From assembly GCA_035649275.1 (NCBI GenBank), contig DASRJW010000036.1, forward strand, positions 1 to 64,000: 64,000 bases of DNA, given 5' to 3'. The stretch comes from Candidatus Krumholzibacteriia bacterium. Lineage in GTDB: Bacteria; Krumholzibacteriota; Krumholzibacteriia; G020349025. Of the stretch, positions 1 to 9,102 are shown piece after piece (position 1 is the stretch's first letter; every line of letters begins with the position of its first letter). The notes below the pieces were generated by a model. The model saw nothing but the letters and a program-made list of their open reading frames with translations, ran no database searches and had not been told where the DNA came from. The translations under genes were made by a program, and so were the position numbers.

Positions 1-27
1 CGCTCCCCAGGGCTGTAGCTGTTCGCT

Positions 28-717
28 TCAGGGCCCCACGAATGCCCGGAGAGTTCCCATCGTGCCGATGATGGTGACTCCCGGCACCGCGAGGGGGCTT
101 CGGTCTTCCCACCTCAAGAGTGTCCAAAAGTTCCTGGCACCGCCGGTGAGGTCCCATTTGGCCGTCCCGGCGTAGTGGTCGATCCGCTGCACCGGTGGAT
201 CTCCCCGCTCGTACGTGAGCGCGAGCTGGTAGTTCACGTCGTACCTCGTCAGGTCGGGCGTGGACGGAAAGCTGGGGTCCACCGTGAAGCGCGGGAAGTC
301 CAGCTCCACCTTTTGGAGGCTGTCCCCCGACGCTTCCAGAAGGGTGAGCATAAACTGGACCTCCCGGCCTTTGTTCCAGCCCACGAAGAAACCAGGAGGC
401 GCCTGGGCTTCCGCGCCTGGATCGGGAATATAGGTAAAGAGGCCCGGTTGGTCGGCGGGCTCCGGCGTCAGGCTCCTCTCGTAGTTCGGCTGCACCGTCC
501 GCCCTTCCACGGCGGCCTCGATGTTGATCCGCACGACCTCCGGCGTCAGGGGCTCGAGGAACTCCGGCGGCGGCTTGCAGTTCGGATCGGTGTTCGGATT
601 GCAGGGTGGCGGCGCCGTCCGCGGCGAGAAGCTGTCGCAGGCGCCGAGGCAAAGCAACACCACGGCAGCAAGGACCAAGAGCAGGAGCGATCCGCCGCGC
701 TGCGCCACGTCTGGCAA
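28..717 (-). CDS. putative lipoprotein, unknown function
   Basis: Predicted envelope lipoprotein of 229 residues with no domain I recognise. A hydrophobic N-terminus ends in the lipobox LGAC (Cys about residue 27), followed by a Pro/Asn-rich spacer and a mostly beta-type body. I chose the TTG at 717 because AAAGGAG lies nine bases upstream and directly after the stop of the barrel gene; the ATG at 774 has no ribosome site and would overlap that gene by 32 bases. It follows the outer-membrane barrel gene on the same strand, so the two are probably co-transcribed and may act together at the outer membrane (inference). Confidence 0.75.
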   Translation of the reverse strand: MPDVAQRGGSLLLLVLAAVVLLCLGACDSFSPRTAPPPCNPNTDPNCKPPPEFLEPLTPEVVRINIEAAVEGRTVQPNYERSLTPEPADQPGLFTYIPDPGAEAQAPPGFFVGWNKGREVQFMLTLLEASGDSLQKVELDFPRFTVDPSFPSTPDLTRYDVNYQLALTYERGDPPVQRIDHYAGTAKWDLTGGARNFWTLLRWEDRSPLAVPGVTIIGTMGTLRAFVGP

Positions 718-742
718 CCGGAGAAGCTCCTTTCGAAGCGTC

Positions 743-3175
743 TCAGAAGGTGTAGGAGAGGGTGGAGTTAACATTGTAATACACGGCTCGGTTCAGGCTG
801 ACGTTGAAGCTCTGGTTCCGCGTCAGCTCGGCATCGAGCTTGAGATCCCCCAGCTGGATGTTGGAGTTGAGACCCAGCGCCAGGTTGCCCCGGTCGGTGA
901 CCGAGGCGCCGATGGGCCGCCCGGCGAAGAAGTTGGTGCGGTGTTCCCGCGTGGAGACCTGCCTGGAAACGAAAGCGAGCTTGCCTCCCAGGATGAGATC
1001 GTAGTGCATGCCCAGCTCGATTTCATCCGTCTTGGTACGCGCCGAGGGGGCGAAGAAGCGCTCCGGCGAACGCGGCTGCTTGAGCAGGTAGTTGCCGTTG
1101 TCCTGCAGCCGGTAGTCGAAGCGGCCGTCGAGGGTGAGACGAGAGGTCATCTCGTACCGGAGCGACGTCTGCAGGAAGTGGTTGCGGTTCAAGGTGTCGC
1201 CAACCCGCGTGATTTCGTCGAAGACTTGGTCCACCACCTTGGAGGCGAGGCCGTAGAACTGCCGCACCGCGACGCGCGGCGTGATCTGGTAGTCGAAGGT
1301 CTGGCGGACGATGTACTCGGTCTCGTCCCGGCTGTCCCGTGAGCGCCGGGGGTCGATGAAGGCTTGGTCGAAGGTGCGCACATAGGCCTCCACCCACGCC
1401 TTGGCCTTGCTGCTGATCTGTCCGTCCAGTCGTGCCCCCAGCTGGGAGCGGAAGTCGTCGCGATCGCCGAGCCCCGCCGGGCCCGGGTGGGAGTAGAAGC
1501 CCTGTTGCAGCTCGATGTTGCCGTAGAGCCGCACTTTCATCGTGCCGGTGAGGCTCTGCAGGATCTCGGCGGTGAGCGTGCGCCCCTCGTCCTCCCGCGT
1601 CTGCGGGTTGAGGGGCTGCGTCGTGTTCTTGGGATCGTCCTTGTCGACATCGGCGCGCGTTCCCTCCAAGGTCAGACGCAGCTGGCCGTTCTTCCGGTAG
1701 CGCAAGGTCGTCCCCAGGTTCCAGCGCAGGCGCTGGGCGTCCTCGAACACGGTGGTGCGTAACAAGGCACTCACGGAATCGCGGGAGAGCTCGATACCAT
1801 AGGTCGCCGACAGGAAGCGCCAGGGCTCGGCGCTACCATTCAGGCGGAGGGCGCGGGAAAAGCGCGTTTCCGTTTCGACGGCGAACTTGGTGGGGTCCTG
1901 GATGCTGCCCCCAGAGTTCCGCGACACGTCGGTGTAGGAGAACTCGGTGCGGCGCACCTGGAACTCCACGTTGAGCTGCGGGAAGCGCTTGCCGAGGGGC
2001 ATGTCGACGCGGATGGCGAGAGTGTCGCCGGAGCTGGGCTGCGACGACTCCCCGCTCGAGCCCTGCGCCACGCTGAACACCTGGTCGTTCACCGCCCGCC
2101 CGTAACGGCCGCGCAGCTTGAGCCACGGTAGGCGGTCGAAGCCCATGCCGGCGCCCCAGGTGTTGCCCGTCGTCTGGGTGGAGCGGGCGCCCTGACCGGT
2201 GCTCTGGGTGTTCTGGATGGTCTGCTCGTCGCCGCTGTGGCTGCGGCCGTAGGAGGCGTTGACGCTGAGGCCGCGGAGGAGCGAGCGCGACAGGCCGGCG
2301 GAAAGCGCGGCGGTGCGGTTCTCGGTCAAGTCGGTGGCGCGTCCCGTGGTGGTGCGGGTCCCGAGGGAGGAACGGACCGTGCTGCCGGCGGAGAGGCCGA
2401 ATTGGAGCCCCTGCCGCGGCAGCGGCACGGTGAGCGAGGTGCCGATGCTGTTCGTTTCGTTTTCCGAGTCCTGCGAGAGACGGAGCTCCTGGTCGCGCCC
2501 CAGGCTCGCCGACATGCTGATCCCGGAGCGATCGGCGAGCCCGGCCCCGAGGGAGGTGGTGAGACGCATGCGGTCGTTGGTGCTGTTCAGGCTCGATTGC
2601 AGCGTCGGCGAGAAGCCACGGTCCACGGCGACGACGGGCGTGCTCCCCGGTGCTCCCAGATTGCCGAACGGCGACGGAGTGGCGGTGGCGGTGGTGGAGT
2701 CCTGGGAAGTGCCGGCGGCCAGGCTGTCTTGACTCCCGGAACCGAAGCCCCCCAGGCCTGCACCAGCGCCGAGGGAATCGGCGGCAGCCGAGTCGGTCGC
2801 GGCCTGGGCGGGCGCCGGAGCCGACGGGGAAGCGGGAGCGGTACCCGGAGCTCCAGGCGCCGCCGTCCCGGGAGGAGACCCGGGCAAGCTTCCCGAGCGT
2901 GCCTGCTTGGCGAGGCGCGCCAGCAGCGACGGGTCGAAGACTCCGGACTCCGTGGCTTTTTTCAGCGCTTCCATGTCGGACGCGGCCTGAAGGCTGTCGC
3001 CGCTGGCGGGGCGCGTCTTCCAGGTGCTGAAGCGCTGCTCCCAGCGCTCGCCGCTCAAGCTGTCGCCACGGGTGCGGGCATAGCGATCGAGGGGCCACAT
3101 GGCGACGGCGTGTCGCGGAACGCTGCAGAGGGCCAGCACCAGGAGGATTCCTGCTGTGCGGAAGGCAGCAGACAC
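743..3175 (-). CDS. large outer-membrane beta-barrel protein
   Basis: Predicted exported outer-membrane protein of 810 residues. It opens with a signal peptide (hydrophobic core ILLVLALCSVP, cleavage near HAVA), then a Gly/Ala/Pro/Ser-rich linker around residues 90-190, then about 600 residues of alternating amphipathic beta strands ending in an aromatic residue (LSYTF), as barrel substrates of the BAM machinery do. The GTG start at 3175 begins one base after the rsmA stop (3177-3179), suggesting translational coupling; an open frame continues upstream to 3313 but lies inside rsmA and lacks a signal peptide. Specific function is unknown; transport or surface-assembly roles are both possible. 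Confidence 0.8.
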   Translation of the reverse strand: MSAAFRTAGILLVLALCSVPRHAVAMWPLDRYARTRGDSLSGERWEQRFSTWKTRPASGDSLQAASDMEALKKATESGVFDPSLLARLAKQARSGSLPGSPPGTAAPGAPGTAPASPSAPAPAQAATDSAAADSLGAGAGLGGFGSGSQDSLAAGTSQDSTTATATPSPFGNLGAPGSTPVVAVDRGFSPTLQSSLNSTNDRMRLTTSLGAGLADRSGISMSASLGRDQELRLSQDSENETNSIGTSLTVPLPRQGLQFGLSAGSTVRSSLGTRTTTGRATDLTENRTAALSAGLSRSLLRGLSVNASYGRSHSGDEQTIQNTQSTGQGARSTQTTGNTWGAGMGFDRLPWLKLRGRYGRAVNDQVFSVAQGSSGESSQPSSGDTLAIRVDMPLGKRFPQLNVEFQVRRTEFSYTDVSRNSGGSIQDPTKFAVETETRFSRALRLNGSAEPWRFLSATYGIELSRDSVSALLRTTVFEDAQRLRWNLGTTLRYRKNGQLRLTLEGTRADVDKDDPKNTTQPLNPQTREDEGRTLTAEILQSLTGTMKVRLYGNIELQQGFYSHPGPAGLGDRDDFRSQLGARLDGQISSKAKAWVEAYVRTFDQAFIDPRRSRDSRDETEYIVRQTFDYQITPRVAVRQFYGLASKVVDQVFDEITRVGDTLNRNHFLQTSLRYEMTSRLTLDGRFDYRLQDNGNYLLKQPRSPERFFAPSARTKTDEIELGMHYDLILGGKLAFVSRQVSTREHRTNFFAGRPIGASVTDRGNLALGLNSNIQLGDLKLDAELTRNQSFNVSLNRAVYYNVNSTLSYTF

Positions 3176-3176
3176 G

Positions 3177-4040
3177 TCAGACCTCCGCTCCAGAAGCCGC
3201 GCTCGCGGGCAACGCATGCAAGAGACGGACGAACTCGCCCACCTGCAGCGATTCCGGACGCCGCCCGAGGTCGAGAGCGGCGGCGTTGCCGCAGGCGGCC
3301 AGCGCGGCAGCATCGAGGCCGTAGAACTTTTTCAGCGTGTTGCGCAGCACCTTGCGGCGTTCGTTGAAGACGTGGCGCACGAGACGGACGTAGGCGGCGC
3401 GCTCGCCCCACGGCAAGGCGGGGCCGGCAGCGCGGGGCGTGAGGCGAAGAATGGCGGAATCCACGCGCGGCGGCGGCAAGAAGGCGCCCGGCTTCACCCG
3501 CGCCGCCAGGCGAACATCGTAGTACGCCTGCAGGATCGCGCTCGTGACCCCGTAGTCCTTCGTTCCTGGCGCGCTGCGAATCCGCTCCGCCACCTCGCGC
3601 TGCACCATGAGGACGGCTTGCTGCAAGCGGTCTTCCAACTCGAGGAGGCCGAACAGCACCGTGCTGGTCAGCTGATAGGGCAGGTTCCCGGCGACCGCGA
3701 GGCGTGGCGCGCCGAGACGCCGACGCAGCAACTCCAGATCGAGAGCGGCGAGATCCATGTGCAGGAGCTCGAAGCGCGGCCGCCCGCCCAGCTCGGCGCG
3801 GAGCAGTGCCGCCAGGCCGTCGTCCAGCTCCACCGCCACCACCTGCGCGCCGCCTTCGAGAAGCTGCTCGGTGAGCACTCCCGGGCCGGCGCCCAGATCG
3901 ACGATCGCAGTCCCCGGCGCCGGAGCGATGGTCTGCACCAGCCGCTGCAGGACGCGCCGATCGACCAGGAAGTGCTGCCCCAGCTCCTTGCGGGGGCGCA
4001 AGCCATGGCGCTGCAAACGCTCCACGACCGGATGGGTCAT
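3177..4040 (-). CDS. rsmA: 16S rRNA adenine-N6,N6-dimethyltransferase RsmA
   Basis: Dimethylates two adjacent adenines in the 3' terminal helix of 16S rRNA during 30S maturation, using S-adenosylmethionine. The 287-residue protein shows the KsgA signature GQHFL (residues 21-25), the SAM-binding loop DLGAGPG (48-54), an acidic residue after it (E71), and the catalytic NLPY motif (119-122). Start ATG at 4040 has GGAGGTCGC in front; the frame stays open further upstream but that part has no family similarity. Length is normal for the family. The barrel gene begins one base after its stop. Confidence 0.95.
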   Translation of the reverse strand: MTHPVVERLQRHGLRPRKELGQHFLVDRRVLQRLVQTIAPAPGTAIVDLGAGPGVLTEQLLEGGAQVVAVELDDGLAALLRAELGGRPRFELLHMDLAALDLELLRRRLGAPRLAVAGNLPYQLTSTVLFGLLELEDRLQQAVLMVQREVAERIRSAPGTKDYGVTSAILQAYYDVRLAARVKPGAFLPPPRVDSAILRLTPRAAGPALPWGERAAYVRLVRHVFNERRKVLRNTLKKFYGLDAAALAACGNAAALDLGRRPESLQVGEFVRLLHALPASAASGAEV

Positions 4041-4175
4041 GCGACCTCCGTCAGGCGCGAGAGCCGTGATGGCAGGGAGGCAGGCGCACCGGCCGGCCAC
4101 TGCAACGGAGCTGGTCGGGGCGAGGGAAACCTCCGCAAGGCGGGCAATCGAGGCTAGCACCGGTTCCTCAGCGGG

Positions 4176-4955
4176 TCAAGACGACGGCCCGGCGGCGGGC
4201 CCGTCGAGGAAGCGGGCGAAGTTGCCGCTGGTGAGCGCCGCCACTTCGTCCAGGCCGAGCCCGAGCAGTTCTCCCAAGCGGCGGGCGATGATCTCGAGGT
4301 GCGCCGGCTCGTTGCGCTGGCCGCGGCGCGGGTGCGGGCTCAGATAGGGGGAGTCGGTTTCGAGCAGGAGCGACTGCCGCGGCAGCTCGAGGATGCGAGC
4401 TGCCAGCGGATGATTCTTGAAGGTGAGGAAACCGCCGATGCCGAAGAAGAATCCCTGTTGCTTCCCCAACGCCAGCAGCTCGGCGGAGCCGCCGAAGGCG
4501 TGCAGCACCAGGCGCAACCCCCCGGCCTCGGCGGCGAGGAGGCGAGCCATGTCGGCGTCGGATTCGCGGTTGTGCACCACCACCGGCAGGCCGTGACGCC
4601 GCGCCAGCTGCAAGTGCCGGCTCAAGGCCTGACGTTGCGTATCCCGCGGCGAGTGGTCGTAGTGATAGTCCAAGCCGGTTTCGCCCACCGCACCTGCCGC
4701 CTTGCTGGCGAGGAATGTCTCCAGCTCGGTTTCGACGCTGGGCTCGTAGGTGCTGGCGTCGTGCGGATGTACACCCACCGCGGCGACGACGTCGGGCTCC
4801 CTCAGCGCCAGGGCGACGGCGGCGCGGCTCGAGGCGAGATCGTAGCCGGGGCAAAGGAAGCGGCCTACGCCGACGGCCCGTGCGCGCATGAGGACCTGCT
4901 GCACGTCGGCGGTGAACTCGCTGCTGTTCAGATGGACGTGGCTGTCGACGAGCAT
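4176..4955 (-). CDS. tatD: TatD-family metal-dependent deoxyribonuclease
   Basis: TIM-barrel hydrolase of 259 residues, a 3'-5' DNase/RNase in characterised relatives. All metal ligands are visible: HVH (H6, H8), E92 in GETGLDY, H128 in VVHNRES, H152 in LVLHAFGGS, and D201 in LETDSPYLSP. Start ATG at 4955 (MLVDSHVHL) is where the family begins. The gene lies upstream of rsmA on the same strand with about 135 bases between, a neighbourhood (tatD-ksgA) seen in many bacteria. Upstream it diverges from a secreted-protein gene. Confidence 0.93.
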   Translation of the reverse strand: MLVDSHVHLNSSEFTADVQQVLMRARAVGVGRFLCPGYDLASSRAAVALALREPDVVAAVGVHPHDASTYEPSVETELETFLASKAAGAVGETGLDYHYDHSPRDTQRQALSRHLQLARRHGLPVVVHNRESDADMARLLAAEAGGLRLVLHAFGGSAELLALGKQQGFFFGIGGFLTFKNHPLAARILELPRQSLLLETDSPYLSPHPRRGQRNEPAHLEIIARRLGELLGLGLDEVAALTSGNFARFLDGPAAGPSS

Positions 4956-5006
4956 CTTGGGAGCGGGGCTTGCGTGCCAGCGTGGCTTTCTGTCACGCTT
5001 TGAGCG

Positions 5007-6818
5007 ATGCAGCACGGAGCCGCACGCTGGCGCGGAGGACACGCGCTTCCCTCGCTGGAGCCGCAGTATAGCCCACGGGGGCGCGCTGCGGCCCGGAGGC
5101 GTTCTCTTCCCGCCCCTCTCCGCCCCCGGGCGCTCCCTGCGGGCCTTCTTCTCTTCCTTCTTCTCTTCGCGGCCGGGGCGGGACACGCCGCCAACGGACC
5201 CGGCCAGGTGCTGCGCGATTACCTGCGCGCCCGCTTGCAGGGGGATCTCGCCGCCGCGGAGAAGCTCTGGGACCCCCGTGACTTGCGCCGCACCGGCGCC
5301 CTCGGCATCACCTTCCCGGATGTGGAAGCCAGCTACGACGACTCCTGGATGCTGAGCGCCGCGGCACGCAAGAGTCTGGCGGAGCGCGTGAAGCCGGTGC
5401 TGCGCGACAGCGTCGTCAGTGCGGTCGGGACGCGTTTCAGCGTGGTCCTGGAACCGCGCGGCAGCGGCGCCCGGGACACCTTGAGCTATCTGGTGCAGCA
5501 AGTGGATGGGGAGTGGCGGGTGACGCCTCCCTATCTGGAAGCGAGCCGCGAGTGGACGCGCCGGGAGAGCCGCTTCCTGCGCTTGCGCGCCAAGAAACTG
5601 GTGCAGGTGAGCCAGCATGCCCTGACCGCGGTGGACGACGACATCGCCGGGCTCTTGGCGCAGCTGGGGGCGCCGCCAGCTGCAGTGCTGCGCCTGGAGC
5701 GCATCAAGCTCGAGTACTACCTGGGGGAGAACGATGACGACCTGCGCGCTCTGGTGGGCGCCGTGGGTCACGCCGGTTATCGGCCTTCGGGCGGCCGCGT
5801 GGTGGCGCGAGAGATGCCGGACATGGCGGCGATCGCGCGCCTGGTCGTGCACCTGACCCTGCGCAACGCGCCGCTGCAGAACGAGCCGATGTTCGTCGAC
5901 GGCCTGGCGGCGGCGCTCGGGGGCAACTCGGAGCTGAACGCCGCCGTGTACCTGCAGCGCGCCCGCGACCTGTGCCGCCGCGAGCCGGCGCGGCTCGAGA
6001 CGCCTTTCGGCGCCGCGGTCACGCCGGCCGAGGCGCTGCCCACCGAAGCCGTGTGGGATCGCGTCTTGCTCGACGAGCTCGGTGGGGCCAAGTTCCAGGA
6101 GCTCCTGCGCGCCACCGCGGGGAAGGCCCCCGAGGCGGGGCCGCGCAACGCCGCAGCGCGCCGCGCCATCGAGAAAGCCTTGGGACAGAGTGGCCCAGCC
6201 CTGTTGCAGCGCCTGCAGCAGCGTCTGGCGACGTATCCGCCCACCATCCGGCCGGGGTGCGAAAAGTGGCCGACCGAGATCCCCGGCCTGCAACCGATCC
6301 TGCGCTGGCGTGGCAGCGGCGAAGACTGGGGGCTCCTGGCCTACGAGGTCGGCGCCGATTACATCTTCACCATGGCGCCCTACGATGCGGCGCTGCCGAA
6401 GTGGATGCGCCACATGGTGGATTCCCTCTCTACGGCCTACGCCGGCGAGAAGGCCACGGTGGAGGTCGCCGAGGTGAAGCGCCCCAGTGGCGACCCGGTA
6501 CCCATCGCCATGCTCGTGCGGGCCAAGCTGGAGGAGGACCTGGAGCCGTACGAGAGCACGCTGTTCACGAAGCATTTCCTGAACCGGGACTACAAGAACG
6601 ATCTCTTCGGCCTCTTCATCACCCCGGACGACGTGCGCCTCTACGACTACACGCGCAACAAGCTCATCGCGGAGTATGTGGTGAAAATGGCAGCGCCAGG
6701 GGGACCGGTCTACTACGATGAGAAACCGGGTCACATCTGTTTCAACCTGGACAAGAAGTTCGCGCCGCGCTCGCTCACGTCGTATTACGTCTTCATCAAC
6801 CAGCACACGGGCGAGTAG
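5007..6818 (+). CDS. secreted protein, unknown function
   Basis: A 603-residue protein with a hydrophobic export signal (AGLLLFLLLFAAGAGHA, about residues 45-61). The first domain after it (QVLRDYLRARLQGDL, then a beta-rich stretch) resembles an NTF2-like or DUF4878-type fold, but that is only a guess. The middle and C-terminal parts show no motif I recognise; there is no HExxH. The ATG at 5007 is the only ATG/GTG/TTG before the signal, but it gives an unusually long N-region and has no ribosome site, so the true start may be a rarer codon further in. Divergent from tatD. Confidence 0.7.
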   Translation: MQHGAARWRGGHALPSLEPQYSPRGRAAARRRSLPAPLRPRALPAGLLLFLLLFAAGAGHAANGPGQVLRDYLRARLQGDLAAAEKLWDPRDLRRTGALGITFPDVEASYDDSWMLSAAARKSLAERVKPVLRDSVVSAVGTRFSVVLEPRGSGARDTLSYLVQQVDGEWRVTPPYLEASREWTRRESRFLRLRAKKLVQVSQHALTAVDDDIAGLLAQLGAPPAAVLRLERIKLEYYLGENDDDLRALVGAVGHAGYRPSGGRVVAREMPDMAAIARLVVHLTLRNAPLQNEPMFVDGLAAALGGNSELNAAVYLQRARDLCRREPARLETPFGAAVTPAEALPTEAVWDRVLLDELGGAKFQELLRATAGKAPEAGPRNAAARRAIEKALGQSGPALLQRLQQRLATYPPTIRPGCEKWPTEIPGLQPILRWRGSGEDWGLLAYEVGADYIFTMAPYDAALPKWMRHMVDSLSTAYAGEKATVEVAEVKRPSGDPVPIAMLVRAKLEEDLEPYESTLFTKHFLNRDYKNDLFGLFITPDDVRLYDYTRNKLIAEYVVKMAAPGGPVYYDEKPGHICFNLDKKFAPRSLTSYYVFINQHTGE

Positions 6819-6870
6819 CGAAGCGCCGCTCCTTTCTCCCGCCGTCCATGCCTGCAGCCGCTGCCACACC

Positions 6871-7860
6871 GTGCTGGCGCGCGGCCGGCGGCAGCGACGT
6901 CTCCGTCACGGCGGCGCCACCACCGCGCCCGTCGCTCTCGCCACCGTGCTCACCTTGTGGCTCGTCGCTCCCCTCGCGGCGCAACCCCACTTCGTCGCCA
7001 TCTGGGGCGCACGCGGCACCGGTCTCGGGCAGTTCGTCGCTCCCACGGGTGTGGCCGTCAATGCCGGCGACACACTCTATGTCGCCGACGCCTTCCTCGA
7101 CCGCATCACCCTCTTCGACGGCGACGGCACGGCGCTCGTGGCCTGGAACCTGAGAGGCAGCGCCCCCGGCCAGCTGCGCGGACCCAGGGGTCTGGCCGTG
7201 GACGCCGGCGGCGACGTGTACGTCGCCGACAGCGGCAACCAACGCATCCAGCGTTTTCGTCGCGACGGCACCTTCATCGAGGTGTTCGGCGACAGCGGTT
7301 CCGCACCGGGACGGTTCCGGGGGCCCTACGGTCTGACCCTGACGCGGGACCGCCAGCTCTACGTCGCCGATCAAGGCAATGCCCGGGTGCAGCACTTCGA
7401 CTGGAGCGAGTCGCCGCCGCGATTCGTGGGCGTGATCGGCGGCGGGACTGCGTTTTTCGTCTCTCCCACCAGCGTGGCGGTGGACTCCCTGGGATTCTTG
7501 TACGTCGCGGACCTGGATGGCCGCGAAATCGTGCAGTTCGATCCTGCCGGTCAGGAAGTGCGCCGGTTCCACGGCGAGGGTTCTTTCCCGGAGCTGCCGA
7601 CGCCGCTCGGCGTCATTGTGGATGGCGAAGTGCTGCAGGTGACCGACGTTCTCAACGGCATCGTCGAAGCCTTCGACCGCTCCGGGACGCGCCTGTACGG
7701 CTGGCCTCCCGAGGGCTTGCCCGGACCCGGCCTCATGGCGATCGGCCCGCGCCGGCGCTTGTTCGTGAGCAGCGGTCAGGATGCGGTGATCTACGTCTAC
7801 CAGCTGGCGGTGCCGGTGCAGTCCCACAGCTTCGGGGCGGTCAAGAGCCTGTTCCGATGA
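6871..7860 (+). CDS. secreted NHL-repeat protein with C-terminal WG/FG-K tag
   Basis: Predicted exported six-bladed NHL propeller, 329 residues. Signal peptide core is ALATVLTLWLV with cleavage near LAAQ. NHL blades follow with repeated VAVD...LYVAD motifs (for example TGVAVNAGDTLYVADAF and RGLAVDAGGDVYVADSG). The very end reads SHSFGAVKSLFR, which matches the C-terminus of several other exported proteins in this window (see findings). GTG at 6871 is chosen as the first start that gives a proper signal peptide and lies after the preceding stop (6818). Such propellers bind ligands or proteins; the partner here is unknown. Confidence 0.8.
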   Translation: MLARGRRQRRLRHGGATTAPVALATVLTLWLVAPLAAQPHFVAIWGARGTGLGQFVAPTGVAVNAGDTLYVADAFLDRITLFDGDGTALVAWNLRGSAPGQLRGPRGLAVDAGGDVYVADSGNQRIQRFRRDGTFIEVFGDSGSAPGRFRGPYGLTLTRDRQLYVADQGNARVQHFDWSESPPRFVGVIGGGTAFFVSPTSVAVDSLGFLYVADLDGREIVQFDPAGQEVRRFHGEGSFPELPTPLGVIVDGEVLQVTDVLNGIVEAFDRSGTRLYGWPPEGLPGPGLMAIGPRRRLFVSSGQDAVIYVYQLAVPVQSHSFGAVKSLFR

Positions 7861-7926
7861 GAAGGAAAGCAGCGGTACCCGTCTACCGGGCTGGTCGACG
7901 GCACGGCGCGCCCGCTGAGCGCTCCT

Positions 7927-8118
7927 TTACGAGGAACCCACCTGGTACCACCAGCGCCGGATCTCGTCGCGCAGCGTGGTGAGATCCGTGGAAACGATGG
8001 TCTCGCCTCGACCATGCGCCCAGTCGAGCGGCACGGCGATGTAGATCCCGTCGCGTTCACGGATGTGATAACCGAGATAGATCTCCTCGAACCGTCTCTC
8101 TCTTTCGGAAAGCGTCAC
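7927..8118 (-). CDS. tiny YLGY/RWWYQ-family protein, copy B
   Basis: A 63-residue protein clearly homologous to the gene at 8905-9099. Shared positions include YLGY.I.E..G.Y.AVP..W and a C-terminal I.RWWYQ just before the stop. I chose GTG at 8118 because it gives almost the same length as copy A (64 residues) and GGGGAT precedes it; the frame remains open upstream to an ATG at 8523, but that extension is compositionally odd and not conserved in copy A. No cysteines, membrane segment or export signal. The order of predicted strands followed by a helix resembles small HicB/DUF1508-like beta-alpha domains; that is inference only. Confidence 0.6.
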   Translation of the reverse strand: MTLSERERRFEEIYLGYHIRERDGIYIAVPLDWAHGRGETIVSTDLTTLRDEIRRWWYQVGSS

Positions 8119-8904
8119 GCTCTGATCCCCGGGGCGGGGATGCTTGGAGCCCGGAGGCGTGGGCAACATCGTCCCGCAAAGCACGGCTCGTACCAGTCCC
8201 GGTTCTTTCGTGCCCTTGTTGTAATGCCGTATCGGGTCGAAGGTTGGCGTGGTCGGCGAGAGTGCGTCGCGGCCGTCTTCGCTGGTGGGCAGCCTACGAG
8301 TGTCAGAGTGGGACTCGACACTGCCGAGACCGAGACAACTTGACGCTCGACCGAGGCTCGATCCGGACCTTGGTTCGACGGAGTGATGGAGAGGATGTTG
8401 GGGAGGGGAGAAAGAAAAAAGATGTGGCGTGGCGAACCGGAGCCCGAACTGCGCCCCCAGGGTCAGGCCTTGATAACCCGGTTCATTCCACGCCACATTT
8501 TCGCATCGCTCGGCGTCGGCCACAGCCTTGTGAGCCGTGCTGCGTCCAAGGGTCGGTAGGTCCGCGCCGCACTTCCGTGTCGCGCTCTCGGTTTCCCCTA
8601 AGGCAGGCCTCGTACCAAGCCGGATAGATTTCGGCTCGGGGCCCGATTTCGTTGCAGGTCAACGGGTTGCTTTTGTGCAGCGGAACAGGCGCGGGGGGCG
8701 CTGGGACTCGAGCTGACAGGATGGAGCGGCGCAGGGCTGCGTCGCTGACGATTTGTCCGAGATGGGCCCGCACCCGGGGGATGACCGCGACAGGTGGGCA
8801 CGTCCAAGGCCTCGCCACCGTCGCCAGCGCTTCGCCGACAGTCCGCGCCTCGTCTCGACCGCCGGTGGGTGGGCGCACCCCGTCGTTTGGGCGGGCGCAC
8901 CCTC
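8119..8904. other. gene-poor stretch between the two tiny paralogs
   Basis: 786 bases in which I see no convincing gene. It contains a long imperfect hairpin followed on the minus strand by a T-rich tract (8411-8497), and two copies of a 15-base motif reading TGGTACGAG.C.TGC on the minus strand (8181-8195 and 8603-8617); a third copy lies at 9155-9169. Near 8868-8905 the sequence GGGCGCACCC occurs twice. A frame running from 8523 into copy B is open but looks like a high-GC accident. Confidence 0.5.
8411..8497 (-). terminator. large hairpin plus T-tract, terminator or 3' end of a structured RNA
   Basis: TGTGGCGTGG (8423-8432) pairs with CCACGCCACA (8488-8497), and GAACCGG (8434-8440) with CCGGTTC (8478-8484), giving a 17-base-pair stem with a small internal loop and a 37-base apical loop. 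On the minus strand the stem is followed by ATCTTTTTTCTTTC, the layout of an intrinsic terminator. The apical loop is larger than usual, so it could be the end of a small structured RNA transcribed from about 8600. Confidence 0.55.
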
Positions 8905-9099
8905 TCAGGTCGTGATCTGGTACCACCAGCGCCAGATCTTCCTTCGCATCACGGGCAAGGTTTCGGCTTCGAGGATATCTCCACGCCAGCCCCGGGGCAC
9001 CGCGAGGTACCAACCGGCGATCTCCTGGATCGTGTAACCTAGATACACTTCTACGGCTTTCGCCTCGTGCATCTTCTTGAGCAACTCGGTGGCCAACAT
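8905..9099 (-). CDS. tiny YLGY/RWWYQ-family protein, copy A
   Basis: A 64-residue protein whose ATG at 9099 sits eight bases after a near-perfect anti-Shine-Dalgarno match (AAGGAGGAGGTGATC, 9103-9117), so it is very likely translated strongly. After a short Lys-rich helix (LLKKMHEAK) come YLGYTIQEIAGWYLAVPRGW and a C-terminal helix ending RWWYQITT. It shares this architecture with copy B at 7927-8118. I know of no named family with this pattern. An in-frame ATG at 9153 exists but lacks a ribosome site. No partner gene is evident other than its paralog. Confidence 0.75.
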   Translation of the reverse strand: MLATELLKKMHEAKAVEVYLGYTIQEIAGWYLAVPRGWRGDILEAETLPVMRRKIWRWWYQITT

Positions 9100-9102
9100 C
9101 GC

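Noticed and set aside
7927-8523. 198-residue version of tiny gene copy B starting at ATG 8523
   Set aside because: The extra 135 residues run through the hairpin/terminator, have no similarity to copy A, and look non-coding. GTG at 8118 gives the same length as copy A.
8119-8904. tRNA gene in the gene-poor stretch
   Set aside because: No cloverleaf, no T-loop GGTTCGAATCC pattern and no discriminator stem could be found.
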